A DNA stretch of 64,000 bases, from assembly GCA_963691715.1 (NCBI GenBank), contig OY829281.1:2480001-2544000 (forward strand), given 5' to 3'. The notes beneath the pieces were generated by a model that was not told the origin of the DNA, ran no database searches, and was given only the letters and a program-made list of their open reading frames with translations. Numbering within the stretch: position 1 is the first letter of the stretch; each line of letters begins with the position of its first letter. A program made the position numbers and the translations under genes. This stretch comes from HXMU1420-13 sp963691715 (lineage in GTDB: Bacteria; Bacteroidota; Rhodothermia; Balneolales; Balneolaceae). Positions 1 to 8,095 of the stretch are shown here, piece by piece.

Positions 1-237
1 TCTGTTATTTCCAGAACCTAGCGCAATAATAACAACGTCCATTCCGCTAACTGCTTTGCTGACATCAGCAGAGTTCAACACATCCCCTTCCATGATTAAT
101 AGATTAGGATGAGAGAGGTTGTTTAGTTTAGTTTTATTTCTGCAAAATGCTAAAACTTCATATCCCATTTCTAAGGATTGTGAGACTACATGTATGCCTA
201 TGGTTCCAGTAGAACCGAATACAACTAATTTTTTCAA
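1..237 (-). CDS. NAD(P)-binding NmrA/SDR-type oxidoreductase, N-terminal part (runs off the window)
   Basis: The first 79 residues are visible; the rest lies left of the window. The N-terminus has the Rossmann dinucleotide-binding pattern, beta strand then GSTGTIG (residues 8-14), followed after about 35 residues by an acidic EGD turn, as in atypical SDR / NmrA-like NAD(P)H-binding proteins that act on flavins, quinones or sugars or serve as redox sensors. The only start I find is TTG at 237-235: the in-frame codon five positions upstream is TAA, and no ATG or GTG lies between. It is 171 bp downstream of the AraC regulator on the same strand, so it may be that regulator's target. The substrate cannot be told from this fragment. 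Confidence 0.7.
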   Translation of the reverse strand, partial: MKKLVVFGSTGTIGIHVVSQSLEMGYEVLAFCRNKTKLNNLSHPNLLIMEGDVLNSADVSKAVSGMDVVIIALGSGNNR

Positions 238-408
238 CGTATGTGATGTTTAAGAGTTATAGAAAATTCCTCATTTACAAACCTCTGAATAGAAACCGCA
301 GTTTGCTATTACAGGTTATGAGAGAGTATTCCATTTGTTTATTTTGAAACAAATGTACCGAGAGCAGTGAAGGTAAAATTGAATAAAACCGACAAAATAA
401 GCGGATGC

Positions 409-1188
409 CTAAAGGTTTCGGTAATAGAATGAGGGAGTTTGACCAGTATAACTTTTGAAGGTTCTAATAAAATGAGACTGGTCAGTAAAACCACTATCTA
501 ATCCAACATCTGTTAATTTCTCAAATTTGGCTTCTGTTAATTGGTTTAAAGAAGATTGAAACTGAATTATTTTTGAGAACTGTTTTGGTGAAAGCCCAAC
601 ATAAGATTTAAAACTTCGCTCAAATGTTCGTTCTGTTAGGGGAAGTTCTTCTAGTATTTCTTTAATTCTAATTTGTCCGTTACTGTGAAGAATTAGTGAA
701 ATGGCTTTTTGGATATTGTCATTTTCATATACGTTATGGGAGCGAATTAATTCCCGCATTAAACTAGATATGATTTCAACTTGTTCATCAATCCTGTTCG
801 AACTTTTTAAATTCTCTTGATAGCCTTCAACATTAAGGTATTTGATTTGAAGCAGATCGTAACATTCATCATTTAACACCTTAGGGTCGATGTTTAGAAG
901 ATATTTGGAAGCAAAGGGATAGAGCTGAACGACCACATAATGGTGAGGACCCTTTACATCAAGTGAGATAGGGTCTATCGTATGACCGTATAAAAATAAT
1001 TCTGAAAGCCGTTTCCTTTTAGGAAGCAAATAAAACCCTTTTTCTGATTGTTGAAACATGATTCCGGGGTAACCATCGGCATATAAAGGAATATTAGTAT
1101 GTGAATGTATTTCGGTATTATTTCCCGTCATTATGCAGTTCACATAAGGTGCTAAATCTTGATCGATATGGAATTTTGTTTTAATCAA
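409..1188 (-). CDS. AraC family transcriptional regulator
   Basis: 259 residues. The last ~90 residues form an AraC/XylS double helix-turn-helix: first HTH around IKEILEELPLTERTFERSF, second around LTDVGLDSGFTDQSHFIRTF, ending in the typical GQTPSFYY. The N-terminal ~150 residues look like the cupin-like sensor domain of small Bacteroidota AraC regulators (H-S-H near residue 29, then beta strands). The closest downstream gene on this strand is the NmrA-like oxidoreductase, a common pairing in which the regulator controls its neighbour. The ligand is unknown. The family call is firm; the target is inferred from position only. Confidence 0.9.
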   Translation of the reverse strand: MIKTKFHIDQDLAPYVNCIMTGNNTEIHSHTNIPLYADGYPGIMFQQSEKGFYLLPKRKRLSELFLYGHTIDPISLDVKGPHHYVVVQLYPFASKYLLNIDPKVLNDECYDLLQIKYLNVEGYQENLKSSNRIDEQVEIISSLMRELIRSHNVYENDNIQKAISLILHSNGQIRIKEILEELPLTERTFERSFKSYVGLSPKQFSKIIQFQSSLNQLTEAKFEKLTDVGLDSGFTDQSHFIRTFKSYTGQTPSFYYRNL

Positions 1189-1560
1189 GGATGGAATCTA
1201 TGAAAGTCATAGTAAGCGTTGTAGCGATTATATACATCTTAATCATTCTATGATTTATAGAACGAAAATAAATTTCAATTGAAATAAGAAACATATACCA
1301 GCTTACTAAGCCAATGTTTAGAGTTCTTGTTGTACTTGAATTGAAAAAAAAGATTCGTTTTTGGTCAATTTTACGAAACCCATCTGGCCTTAATTATTCG
1401 TAGACTCAAGAATAAATATTAGAGATCAACATAAAACAACTCCTTTTCCTACAAGTTGGTATCTAGAGAACTGTTTTAGAGTTACTTCCCTAGAGTAACT
1501 CCGAGTTAACATCGATAAGATGTTGTTTTAGCGATTAAAAGTGTTCTACGAATCATATAA
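1189..1560. other. Intergenic region without a recognisable gene
   Basis: About 370 bp between the AraC start and the gyrA terminator. I find no convincing reading frame or RNA gene. It holds an 8-bp inverted repeat (GAGTTACT at 1479-1486 and AGTAACTC at 1494-1501, 7-nt loop) without a following T-run, so it is not a standard terminator; it could be an operator or chance. The promoter for the AraC gene should lie at the left end of this stretch, but no clear box is seen. Confidence 0.5.
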
Positions 1561-1598
1561 ATAAAAACCCCTTGATCAATTACTTAATCAAGGGGTTA
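1561..1598 (-). terminator. Rho-independent terminator of gyrA
   Basis: A perfect 11-bp stem (AACCCCTTGAT at 1566-1576 and ATCAAGGGGTT at 1587-1597) with a 10-nt loop. Read on the minus strand it is followed by a T-rich tract (TTTTTAT). It lies 30 bp past the gyrA stop codon, so it ends the gyrB-gyrA transcript. Confidence 0.9.
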
Positions 1599-1626
1599 AC
1601 ATAGTATTCCTTAACAACGAGCTGGC

Positions 1627-4089
1627 TTAAATTCCTTCGGCTTCGTCCTCGTCCTCGTTTACCACTCGTGTTACGGCTGCAATGGCACCATCAGAATCAA
1701 GACGCATAATTCGAACACCTTGTGTGTTTCTTCCCATGGTTCTTATTCCAGAACAGCTCATGCGAATTACTTTACCGCGCTCGGTGATGATCATTAAGTC
1801 GTCTTGGTCTGTCACCTCTTTAAGGGCAATGAGATTTCCTGTTTTAGGAGTCACTTTCATGGTGATAACCCCTTTACCTCCACGACTTTGTTCTCGATAA
1901 TCATCTACAAGAGACCGTTTTCCATATCCATTTTCGGAAATTGCAAGAACAGTAGCTTCATGGGAGTTTTTTATAACTACCATATCTACAATTTCATCAC
2001 CGGCTCCTAACGTCATTCCACGAACTCCAGAGGTATTTCTTCCCATTTCTCGTACATCTGATTCGTGGAATCGAATAGCGCGTCCATTTCTATTGGCTAA
2101 AATTATATTGCTATCACCATCGGTAAGTTCGGCGCCCAACAACGAATCGCCTTCTTTAATGTTGATAGCAATAATTCCGTCACGGCGAGGTCTGCTATAG
2201 GCTTCAAGGGAAGTTTTCTTGATTTGACCTTCACGTGTACTCATCACGATAGATTGTGATTTTACATAATTTTCATCATCTAATGTTTTTACTGGAACAA
2301 AAGCTTTGATAGCATCATCTTTTGCTATTTCAATGAGGTTTACAATAGCTCTACCTCTCGCTAACCGACCTCCTTCAGGAATTTCATATACCTTTAACCA
2401 GTAACATTTTCCTTTTTCAGTAAAGAATAAAATGTAGTTATGATTAGTGGCTACAAATAGATGTTCTACATACTCTTCATCCCTAGTTGTGGTTCCCTTC
2501 ATGCCTTTTCCGCCACGGCGTTGTCTACGATATCCACTTACGGGCATTCTTTTGATGAAGCCTTTGTTAGAGATGGTTACAACTACATCTTCATCAGCAA
2601 TCATATCTTCCACATTGAAGTCTTCGGCTGAATAGACAATTTGAGTACGACGTTCATCCCCATACCGTCCTCTCAAATCCTCTAATTCTTCGATAATAAT
2701 AGAGGTTTGCTTGTCGCGATCAGAAAGTATGATGCGAAATTGCTCGATTTTATCCACAATGTCACGGTATTCGGTATCAATTTTGTCCCGCTCTAACCCA
2801 GTAAGTTTTTGCAGTCTCATCTCTAAGATTGCTTTTGCTTGTATATCGGTAAGAGCAAATTTTTTCCGTAACTCAACATTCGCTATAGCTGGATTCTTAG
2901 CTGCACGAATCGTTTTGATCACTTCATCAAGATTATCGAGAGCAATTTTTAATCCTTCCAGAATATGTGCTCGAGCTTCTGCTGCTTCTAAATCATAAAT
3001 GGTACGCCGGATAATGATTTCGATCCGATGCTCCACATAATGATGAATAAGCTCTTTAAGTTGCATCACTTTTGGTCGACCTTGAACAAGCGCAAGATTG
3101 ATGATTCCAAACGTGGTTTGCATTTGGGTGTATTTGTAGAGCTGATTAAGAACTACGCCTGCGTTGGCGGATCTTTTTAGGATGATTACCAGTCGCATCC
3201 CTTCACGATCTGATTCATCCCGAACTTCAGATATTTCTGTTATTTTCTCATCCCGAACAAGTTCAGCGATTTTCTGAACTAGGGTACTTTTATTTACTTG
3301 ATAGGGAATTTCAGTAACTACAATTTGCTCACGACCCCCACGTAATTCTTCCGTGTTTGCTCGTGCCCGCAGAGTTACTTTTCCACGCCCCGTTTCATAG
3401 GCTTCTTTAACTCCTTCGTATCCATAGATAATGCCTCCAGTTGGGAAATCAGGTGCGGTGATGTGGGTCATCAACTCTTTCGTTTCAATGGCTGGATTTT
3501 GAACATAAGCTACTATTCCATCTACCACCTCGGTAAGATTATGAGGAGCCATGTTGGTTGCCATACCCACCGCAATACCAGAAGAACCATTCACTAATAG
3601 ATTAGGCAGAGAACCAGGTAACACCGTTGGTTCTTGTAAGGTATCATCGAAGTTAGGTTGATAATCTACCGTATCTTTATTGATATCGGTTAGCAACTCT
3701 TCGGCAATACGATCCATTCGAACTTCAGTATAACGCATTGCTGCTGCCGAGTCGCCATCTACAGAACCAAAGTTACCCTGTCCATCAACAAGGGGATATC
3801 TTAATGAGAAATCTTGAACCATTCGAACAATGGTATCATATACAGCCGTATCACCGTGTGGGTGATACTTACCCAGAACCTCACCCACAATACGGGCACT
3901 TTTTTTGTATCCGCGATTATGCAACATTCCGAGTTCGCTCATACCATACAGCGCTCTACGATGAACTGGTTTTAGTCCATCACGAACATCTGGTAATGCA
4001 CGGGAAACAATAACCGACATCGAATAATCGATGTACGACGACTGCATTTCATCTTCGATGGTTATTGGAATAATCTTTTCTCTAGCCAT
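1627..4089 (-). CDS. gyrA: DNA gyrase subunit A
   Basis: 820 residues, near the usual length. GyrA forms the A2B2 gyrase with GyrB and introduces negative supercoils. The winged-helix 5Y-CAP region is intact, with the catalytic tyrosine at Y120 (motif AMRYTE). The quinolone-resistance region reads HPHGDTAVYD (76-85), so the position matching E. coli Ser83 is Thr81, a residue found as wild type in several bacteria. The C-terminal beta-pinwheel starts with the GyrA box QRRGGKG at 523-529, which marks gyrase rather than topoisomerase IV. The C-terminus is a short acidic tail. It lies 84 bp after gyrB on the same strand and ends at a strong terminator, so both are probably one transcript. Confidence 0.98.
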   Translation of the reverse strand: MAREKIIPITIEDEMQSSYIDYSMSVIVSRALPDVRDGLKPVHRRALYGMSELGMLHNRGYKKSARIVGEVLGKYHPHGDTAVYDTIVRMVQDFSLRYPLVDGQGNFGSVDGDSAAAMRYTEVRMDRIAEELLTDINKDTVDYQPNFDDTLQEPTVLPGSLPNLLVNGSSGIAVGMATNMAPHNLTEVVDGIVAYVQNPAIETKELMTHITAPDFPTGGIIYGYEGVKEAYETGRGKVTLRARANTEELRGGREQIVVTEIPYQVNKSTLVQKIAELVRDEKITEISEVRDESDREGMRLVIILKRSANAGVVLNQLYKYTQMQTTFGIINLALVQGRPKVMQLKELIHHYVEHRIEIIIRRTIYDLEAAEARAHILEGLKIALDNLDEVIKTIRAAKNPAIANVELRKKFALTDIQAKAILEMRLQKLTGLERDKIDTEYRDIVDKIEQFRIILSDRDKQTSIIIEELEDLRGRYGDERRTQIVYSAEDFNVEDMIADEDVVVTISNKGFIKRMPVSGYRRQRRGGKGMKGTTTRDEEYVEHLFVATNHNYILFFTEKGKCYWLKVYEIPEGGRLARGRAIVNLIEIAKDDAIKAFVPVKTLDDENYVKSQSIVMSTREGQIKKTSLEAYSRPRRDGIIAINIKEGDSLLGAELTDGDSNIILANRNGRAIRFHESDVREMGRNTSGVRGMTLGAGDEIVDMVVIKNSHEATVLAISENGYGKRSLVDDYREQSRGGKGVITMKVTPKTGNLIALKEVTDQDDLMIITERGKVIRMSCSGIRTMGRNTQGVRIMRLDSDGAIAAVTRVVNEDEDEAEGI

Positions 4090-4173
4090 AAATTAGTGTT
4101 TGTAAAACCGCACTAAGTGCGATATCTGGATTTTTTAAAAATTGTTATCAGTTAATGAGTGCATCAATGATGC

Positions 4174-6111
4174 TTAGATATCTAGTTTTGCATATTTAGC
4201 ATTACGTTCAATAAACTCACGACGTGGTTCAACATCCCCACCCATGAGGGTTGAAAACATTTTATCTGCCCCAGCGGCACTCTCAATGGTGATCTGTTGA
4301 AGGGTGCGCGTTTCTGGATCCATCGTGGTTTCCCAAAGCTGTTCTGGGTTCATCTCGCCAAGACCTTTGTATCGAGATACATCAAACTTGCGTTTTCCTT
4401 TTTTCAATTCAACAATCAATTTGTCGCGGGTGTCATCATCCCAAGCATAGTCTATTTTTTTGCCAGCGGTAATTCTATATAGAGGTGGAGTAGCGACATA
4501 TACATACCCAGCTTCAACCAAAGGCCGCATATAACGATAGAAGAAGGTTAACAATAATGTTCGAATATGAGAACCATCAACGTCGGCATCCGTCATAATG
4601 ATAATTTTATGATACCGTAGCTTTTCCAATTCGAATTCTTCTTCGGCATGCCCAACCCCAGATCCAAGAGCGGTGATCATGGCTTGAATTTCGCGATTTT
4701 CTAAAATCTTATTGATTTTTGCTTTTTCTACATTAAGAATTTTTCCACGTAAAGGAAGGATCGCTTGGAAACTTCGATTACGTCCCATTTTAGCAGATCC
4801 CCCTGCGGAGTCACCCTCAACTAGATAAATTTCACAATGCTCTGGATCTTTGATAGAGCAATCTGCAAGTTTTCCTGGAAGACCACCACCACTCATTACA
4901 CTTTTTCTTTGCACAAGCTGGCGGGCTTTACGAGCTGCTTCCCGAGCTTCTGCGGCAAGAACCACTTTCTCTATTACTTTTTTAGCAATTTTTGGGTTTT
5001 GCTCTAAGTATTCATTCAACTGATCATATACGGTAATTTCAACCGCGCTTTGTACTTCTGAGTTACCAAGTTTTGTTTTTGTTTGACCTTCAAATTGAGG
5101 TTCTGCAACTTTAACAGAGAGTACAGCTGTTAAGCCTTCACGAAAGTCCTCTCCCGAGATGGAAACCTTAGAGTTCGACTTTATAATATTATTTTTATCA
5201 GCATAGCTTTTTAAGGAACGGGTTAGCGCTCTCCTAAAACCAGATACATGTGTTCCACCTTCCCGAGTATTAATATTGTTTACGTACGAATGTACATTCT
5301 CGGTGTAGGAAGTATTGTATTGCATAGCCAATGCCACAGGCACTCCTTCAATCTCCCCTTCTATATAAATGGGAGTGGGCATACTAGTATCACGGGCTTC
5401 ATCTAAATATTTAACAAAATCTCGTAAACCCCCTTCATAGTGATAGGTTTCCTTTTTCAAAGAATCGTCTTCTTCACGGTCGTCGATTAATTCGATGGTA
5501 ACTTCAGGATTTAAAAACGCGAGTTCTCTCATCCGTTCAGCAATAATATTGAATTTGAATTCAACAGTTTGAGTGAATATGGTTGGGTCGGGCAGGAAAT
5601 TGATAATAGTTCCGCGACGGTCGGTTTTGCCAGCAACTTTTAGAGGTTGTGTGGTAATACCTTTTTCGAACCCGATGGTATGTATTTTTCCATCACGATG
5701 AATTTCTGCAGTAAAAGTAGTTGCTAGTGCGTTCACACAACTTACACCTACTCCATGCAGCCCTCCAGATACTTTATAGGTATCCTTGTCGAATTTACCA
5801 CCCGCATGTAATTTTGTAAGTACAACTTCTACTGCTGGTATACCAAGTTTTGGGTGCTTATCTACGGGAATACCCCTACCATTATCTTCGATGGTCATAG
5901 ATCCATTTTTATTGATTTGAACAACAATATGATCGCAATGACCAGCAAGCGCTTCGTCAATAGAATTATCTACGACTTCATTGATAAGGTGGTGAAGTCC
6001 GCGTTGACCAGTATCCCCGATGTACATTGCTGGTCGCTTTCTAACTGCTTCAAGTCCTTCTAAAACCTGTATATTCGACGCCTTGTAGTCAGCTTTTTTT
6101 TTCTCTGCCAT
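4174..6111 (-). CDS. gyrB: DNA gyrase subunit B
   Basis: 645 residues, the common short form lacking the large C-terminal insertion of E. coli GyrB. The GHKL ATPase domain shows the N-box (EVVDNSIDEALAG), the G1 box (DNGRGIP) and the lid (GGLHGVGVS). The TOPRIM domain carries EGDSAGG and the metal-binding DADVDG. The C-terminus has the RYKGLGEMNPEQLWETTM segment that contacts GyrA. It supplies ATP hydrolysis for supercoiling. It is transcribed before gyrA from a promoter in the 276-bp gap facing rpmB; I could not fix its boxes. ParE is the alternative, but the gyrA neighbour and length favour GyrB. Confidence 0.97.
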   Translation of the reverse strand: MAEKKKADYKASNIQVLEGLEAVRKRPAMYIGDTGQRGLHHLINEVVDNSIDEALAGHCDHIVVQINKNGSMTIEDNGRGIPVDKHPKLGIPAVEVVLTKLHAGGKFDKDTYKVSGGLHGVGVSCVNALATTFTAEIHRDGKIHTIGFEKGITTQPLKVAGKTDRRGTIINFLPDPTIFTQTVEFKFNIIAERMRELAFLNPEVTIELIDDREEDDSLKKETYHYEGGLRDFVKYLDEARDTSMPTPIYIEGEIEGVPVALAMQYNTSYTENVHSYVNNINTREGGTHVSGFRRALTRSLKSYADKNNIIKSNSKVSISGEDFREGLTAVLSVKVAEPQFEGQTKTKLGNSEVQSAVEITVYDQLNEYLEQNPKIAKKVIEKVVLAAEAREAARKARQLVQRKSVMSGGGLPGKLADCSIKDPEHCEIYLVEGDSAGGSAKMGRNRSFQAILPLRGKILNVEKAKINKILENREIQAMITALGSGVGHAEEEFELEKLRYHKIIIMTDADVDGSHIRTLLLTFFYRYMRPLVEAGYVYVATPPLYRITAGKKIDYAWDDDTRDKLIVELKKGKRKFDVSRYKGLGEMNPEQLWETTMDPETRTLQQITIESAAGADKMFSTLMGGDVEPRREFIERNAKYAKLDI

Positions 6112-6326
6112 AAAATATGGGTGATAGCTTTAATAAATGTGGTGTTTAAAAGCAGAAAATAGGGTTTATAGCTATCAAAACAAAAAGAGACGGCCTCCAT
6201 ATTAAAAAAAGGTGAGATAATAAGTCAGAACGAAAATTTAGAGAAATATGCGGTAAAAATTAATGTGGATAAATTGGTGATTTAGTGGAAAACTTAAAAA
6301 TTTAGAACTTTTTGATGGTTCATTGA

Positions 6327-6356
6327 TTGAATTAAATTTAAAATACCTTATCTTTG
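6327..6356 (+). promoter_or_regulatory. Bacteroidota-type promoter for the rpmB operon
   Basis: A TTG (6327-6329) is followed after 19 bp by TATCTTTG (6349-6356), a full match to the TAnnTTTG -7 box of Bacteroidota housekeeping promoters. The predicted start of transcription is near 6363, about 25 nt before the rpmB ATG. This match supports the phylum assignment. Confidence 0.6.
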
Positions 6357-6387
6357 GTGTCTATCCGAAAATTGAAATGGAAGAAAA

Positions 6388-6633
6388 ATGTCGCGAAGAG
6401 ACGATATTACGGGCAGAAAAGCGATGAATGGTTATCGCTCGTCAAAGTCCAATAATAAAACGAAACACAGGTTTCATCTAAATTTACAAAAACGCCGCTT
6501 CTACATCCCAGAAGAAGACAAATGGATTACATTGAAAGTGTCTGCTAAGACGCTTCGTACTATCAATAAGAAAGGTATTACTGAAGTTTTGAAAGATGCT
6601 AAGAAGAAAGGCACACTTTTAAAACAAATTTAA
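6388..6633 (+). CDS. rpmB: Large ribosomal subunit protein bL28
   Basis: 81 residues, the usual size. The N-terminus (SRRDDITGRKAMNGYRSS) fits the conserved bL28 start with its basic 'TGK/RxxxxGxxxSHS/N'-type segment, followed by the conserved run around NLQKRRFY and the C-terminal KVSAKTLRTINKKG helix. It is a structural protein of the 50S subunit. It is first in a compact operon with rpmG (3-bp gap) and the DUF4295 gene (6-bp gap), a gene order typical of Bacteroidota and relatives. Confidence 0.97.
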   Translation: MSRRDDITGRKAMNGYRSSKSNNKTKHRFHLNLQKRRFYIPEEDKWITLKVSAKTLRTINKKGITEVLKDAKKKGTLLKQI

Positions 6634-6636
6634 ACC

Positions 6637-6801
6637 ATGGCAAAAGGTAATAGAGTTCAAGTAATACTTGAGTGTACAGAAAAACCTGGTTCATCTCGGT
6701 ACGTTACAACAAAGAATCGTCGTACCCAGACTGACAGAATGGAATTGAAGAAATACAATCCTGTTTTAAGAAAACACACCGTTCATAAAGAAATTAAATA
6801 A
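6637..6801 (+). CDS. rpmG: Large ribosomal subunit protein bL33
   Basis: 54 residues: begins MAKGNRVQVILECT, continues with SRYVTTKNRR and ends KKYNPVLRKHTVHKEIK, the standard bL33 layout. Only one cysteine (C13) is present, so it is the zinc-free form of bL33 (the zinc form has two CxxC pairs). It begins 3 bp after the rpmB stop and is followed 6 bp later by the DUF4295 gene. Structural protein of the 50S subunit. Confidence 0.97.
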   Translation: MAKGNRVQVILECTEKPGSSRYVTTKNRRTQTDRMELKKYNPVLRKHTVHKEIK

Positions 6802-6807
6802 GTAAAC

Positions 6808-6978
6808 ATGGCTAAGAAACAAGTATTCGGTTCAGAAGCATTACAAGCAAAAGCATCAGCAAGAAGAATGGCGAAGGTTGTAATTTCGACAAAAAATGCT
6901 AGTGGTAAATATTCGTACCAAGAAGCAATGGTTGACCAAGACAACGTTAAAGACTTTATAGCCAAGAATAAAGCTTAA
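6808..6978 (+). CDS. DUF4295 family small basic protein
   Basis: 56 residues: MAKKQVFGSEALQAKASARR, then a strand-like VVISTKNASGKYSYQEAMV and an acidic-to-basic tail. This is the DUF4295 family, found next to rpmB-rpmG in Bacteroidota. Its role is unknown; the strict linkage, size and basic charge suggest a lineage-specific ribosome-associated protein (inference). It is the last gene before a strong terminator at 6998-7035. Confidence 0.9.
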   Translation: MAKKQVFGSEALQAKASARRMAKVVISTKNASGKYSYQEAMVDQDNVKDFIAKNKA

Positions 6979-6997
6979 GTAACTAACAACGATATTT

Positions 6998-7035
6998 AAA
7001 AGGTTATACAAGCTAATTGTATAACCTTTTTTTTT
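6998..7035 (+). terminator. Rho-independent terminator of the rpmB-rpmG-DUF4295 operon
   Basis: A perfect 13-bp stem (6998-7010 AAAAGGTTATACA with 7018-7030) and 7-nt loop, followed by a run of nine or more T. It sits 20 bp after the DUF4295 stop and ends only 31 bp before the yqeY start codon, leaving very little room for a separate yqeY promoter. Confidence 0.93.
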
Positions 7036-7066
7036 GCTTATTTTCCAACACAAAAAAACATAAACT

Positions 7067-7525
7067 ATGCCAGTTAAAGAGCAAATTTTTGAAGATCTGA
7101 AAAATGCCATGAAGGCTAAAGATCAAGATAAACTTAGGGTATTAAGATCTCTTAAAGCAAAACTAATGGAAGCTGAGATAGCAGAACGGAAAGGAGGCCA
7201 AGCTTCTTTATCCGATCAGGGTGCAATACAAGTAATTACAAAGGCTGCCAAACAACGTAAAGAATCTATCGATCAATTTATGAAAGGTGGGCGAGAGGAT
7301 TTAGTAGCGAACGAAGAGCTAGAATTAAAAATCATAGAAGCGTATTTGCCGGAACTAATGTCTGAAGATGAAGTTCGAAAAATAGTTGAAGAAAAAATTA
7401 ATGCATTGGGAGCAAGTGGTCCACAAGATATGGGTAAAGTAATGGGTCCACTAATGGGACAATTAAGAGGTAAAGCCGACGGTTCGTTGGTGAGTAAACT
7501 AGTAAAAGAGCTTTTAAACGGTTAA
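7067..7525 (+). CDS. yqeY: GatB/YqeY domain protein
   Basis: 152 residues, the full length of YqeY. The family resembles the tail domain of GatB/GatE tRNA amidotransferases; its job as a stand-alone protein is not established. Conserved features visible are the N-terminal helix with RVLRSLKAKLMEAEI, the QFMKGGREDLVANEELELKIIEAYLP block, and the C-terminal MGKVMGPLMGQLRGKADGSL with VSKLVKELL. It is followed by cvpA after 1 bp and then tyrS after 5 bp, so these genes form an operon. Transcription may partly depend on read-through of the terminator just upstream. Confidence 0.92.
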   Translation: MPVKEQIFEDLKNAMKAKDQDKLRVLRSLKAKLMEAEIAERKGGQASLSDQGAIQVITKAAKQRKESIDQFMKGGREDLVANEELELKIIEAYLPELMSEDEVRKIVEEKINALGASGPQDMGKVMGPLMGQLRGKADGSLVSKLVKELLNG

Positions 7526-7526
7526 C

Positions 7527-8090
7527 ATGGAAATTCTAGATCTGATAATTGCAATACCATTGCTGTATTTTCTTTATAAAGGGGCTGTTAATGGCATTGT
7601 AAAAGAGATCCTGAATATTGTAGGTATAACTCTTGCTGTATTTTTGACTTTTAACTACATGGATGCATTATCTGTGTTTATTAGTCCTTTTTTTGAGGAA
7701 GATGCTTCATCCTATATTCCATTTATATCGGCAGCAACACTGTTTATTGGTACATTAACTCTAGTTGCTGTAATTGGTTATTTGACCAAAGAGTTTTTAA
7801 AAGCTATCAAGTTGAGTACCCTTAATAGGGTTGCTGGAGCTATTTTTGGAGTGTTAAAAACAAGTTTAGTTATAAGCACAATTTTGTTACTTGCCGCAGG
7901 CTTCAACATCCCGAAAGAAGAAGTTAGAGATGAATCAATACTTTACCCCTACATAATAAATATTGGTCCGTGGGCCTACGACGTAGTTGCTATTGTATAT
8001 CCAGGAGCAGAAAACTTTACTCAAACGATTCAGGAAAATCTTAGTAACTATAATCCAATCGAAAATCTACCATTTATAAACGATAATTAG
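7527..8090 (+). CDS. cvpA: CvpA family membrane protein
   Basis: 187 residues with four predicted membrane segments (about residues 5-20, 28-45, 65-85 and 105-125), the CvpA/colicin V production fold. The short start 'MEILDLIIAIPLLYFLYKGAVNGIVKEI' type helix and the conserved R-V-A-G-A-I-F-G near residue 100 (NRVAGAIFGVLKT) are typical. CvpA proteins have been tied to envelope homeostasis and purine operons, but the molecular role is unclear. The C-terminal ~60 residues are a hydrophilic tail. It lies between yqeY (1-bp gap) and tyrS (5-bp gap). Confidence 0.88.
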   Translation: MEILDLIIAIPLLYFLYKGAVNGIVKEILNIVGITLAVFLTFNYMDALSVFISPFFEEDASSYIPFISAATLFIGTLTLVAVIGYLTKEFLKAIKLSTLNRVAGAIFGVLKTSLVISTILLLAAGFNIPKEEVRDESILYPYIINIGPWAYDVVAIVYPGAENFTQTIQENLSNYNPIENLPFINDN

Positions 8091-8095
8091 TTAAC

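Noticed and set aside
1479..1501. Inverted repeat as a terminator
   Set aside because: No T-run follows on either strand.
2447..3998. Several plus-strand frames inside gyrA
   Set aside because: gyrA is complete with all motifs; the opposite frames carry no known domain.
6783..7110. Two antisense frames over DUF4295 and its terminator
   Set aside because: They are shadows of the small plus-strand ribosomal genes and show no protein-like pattern.
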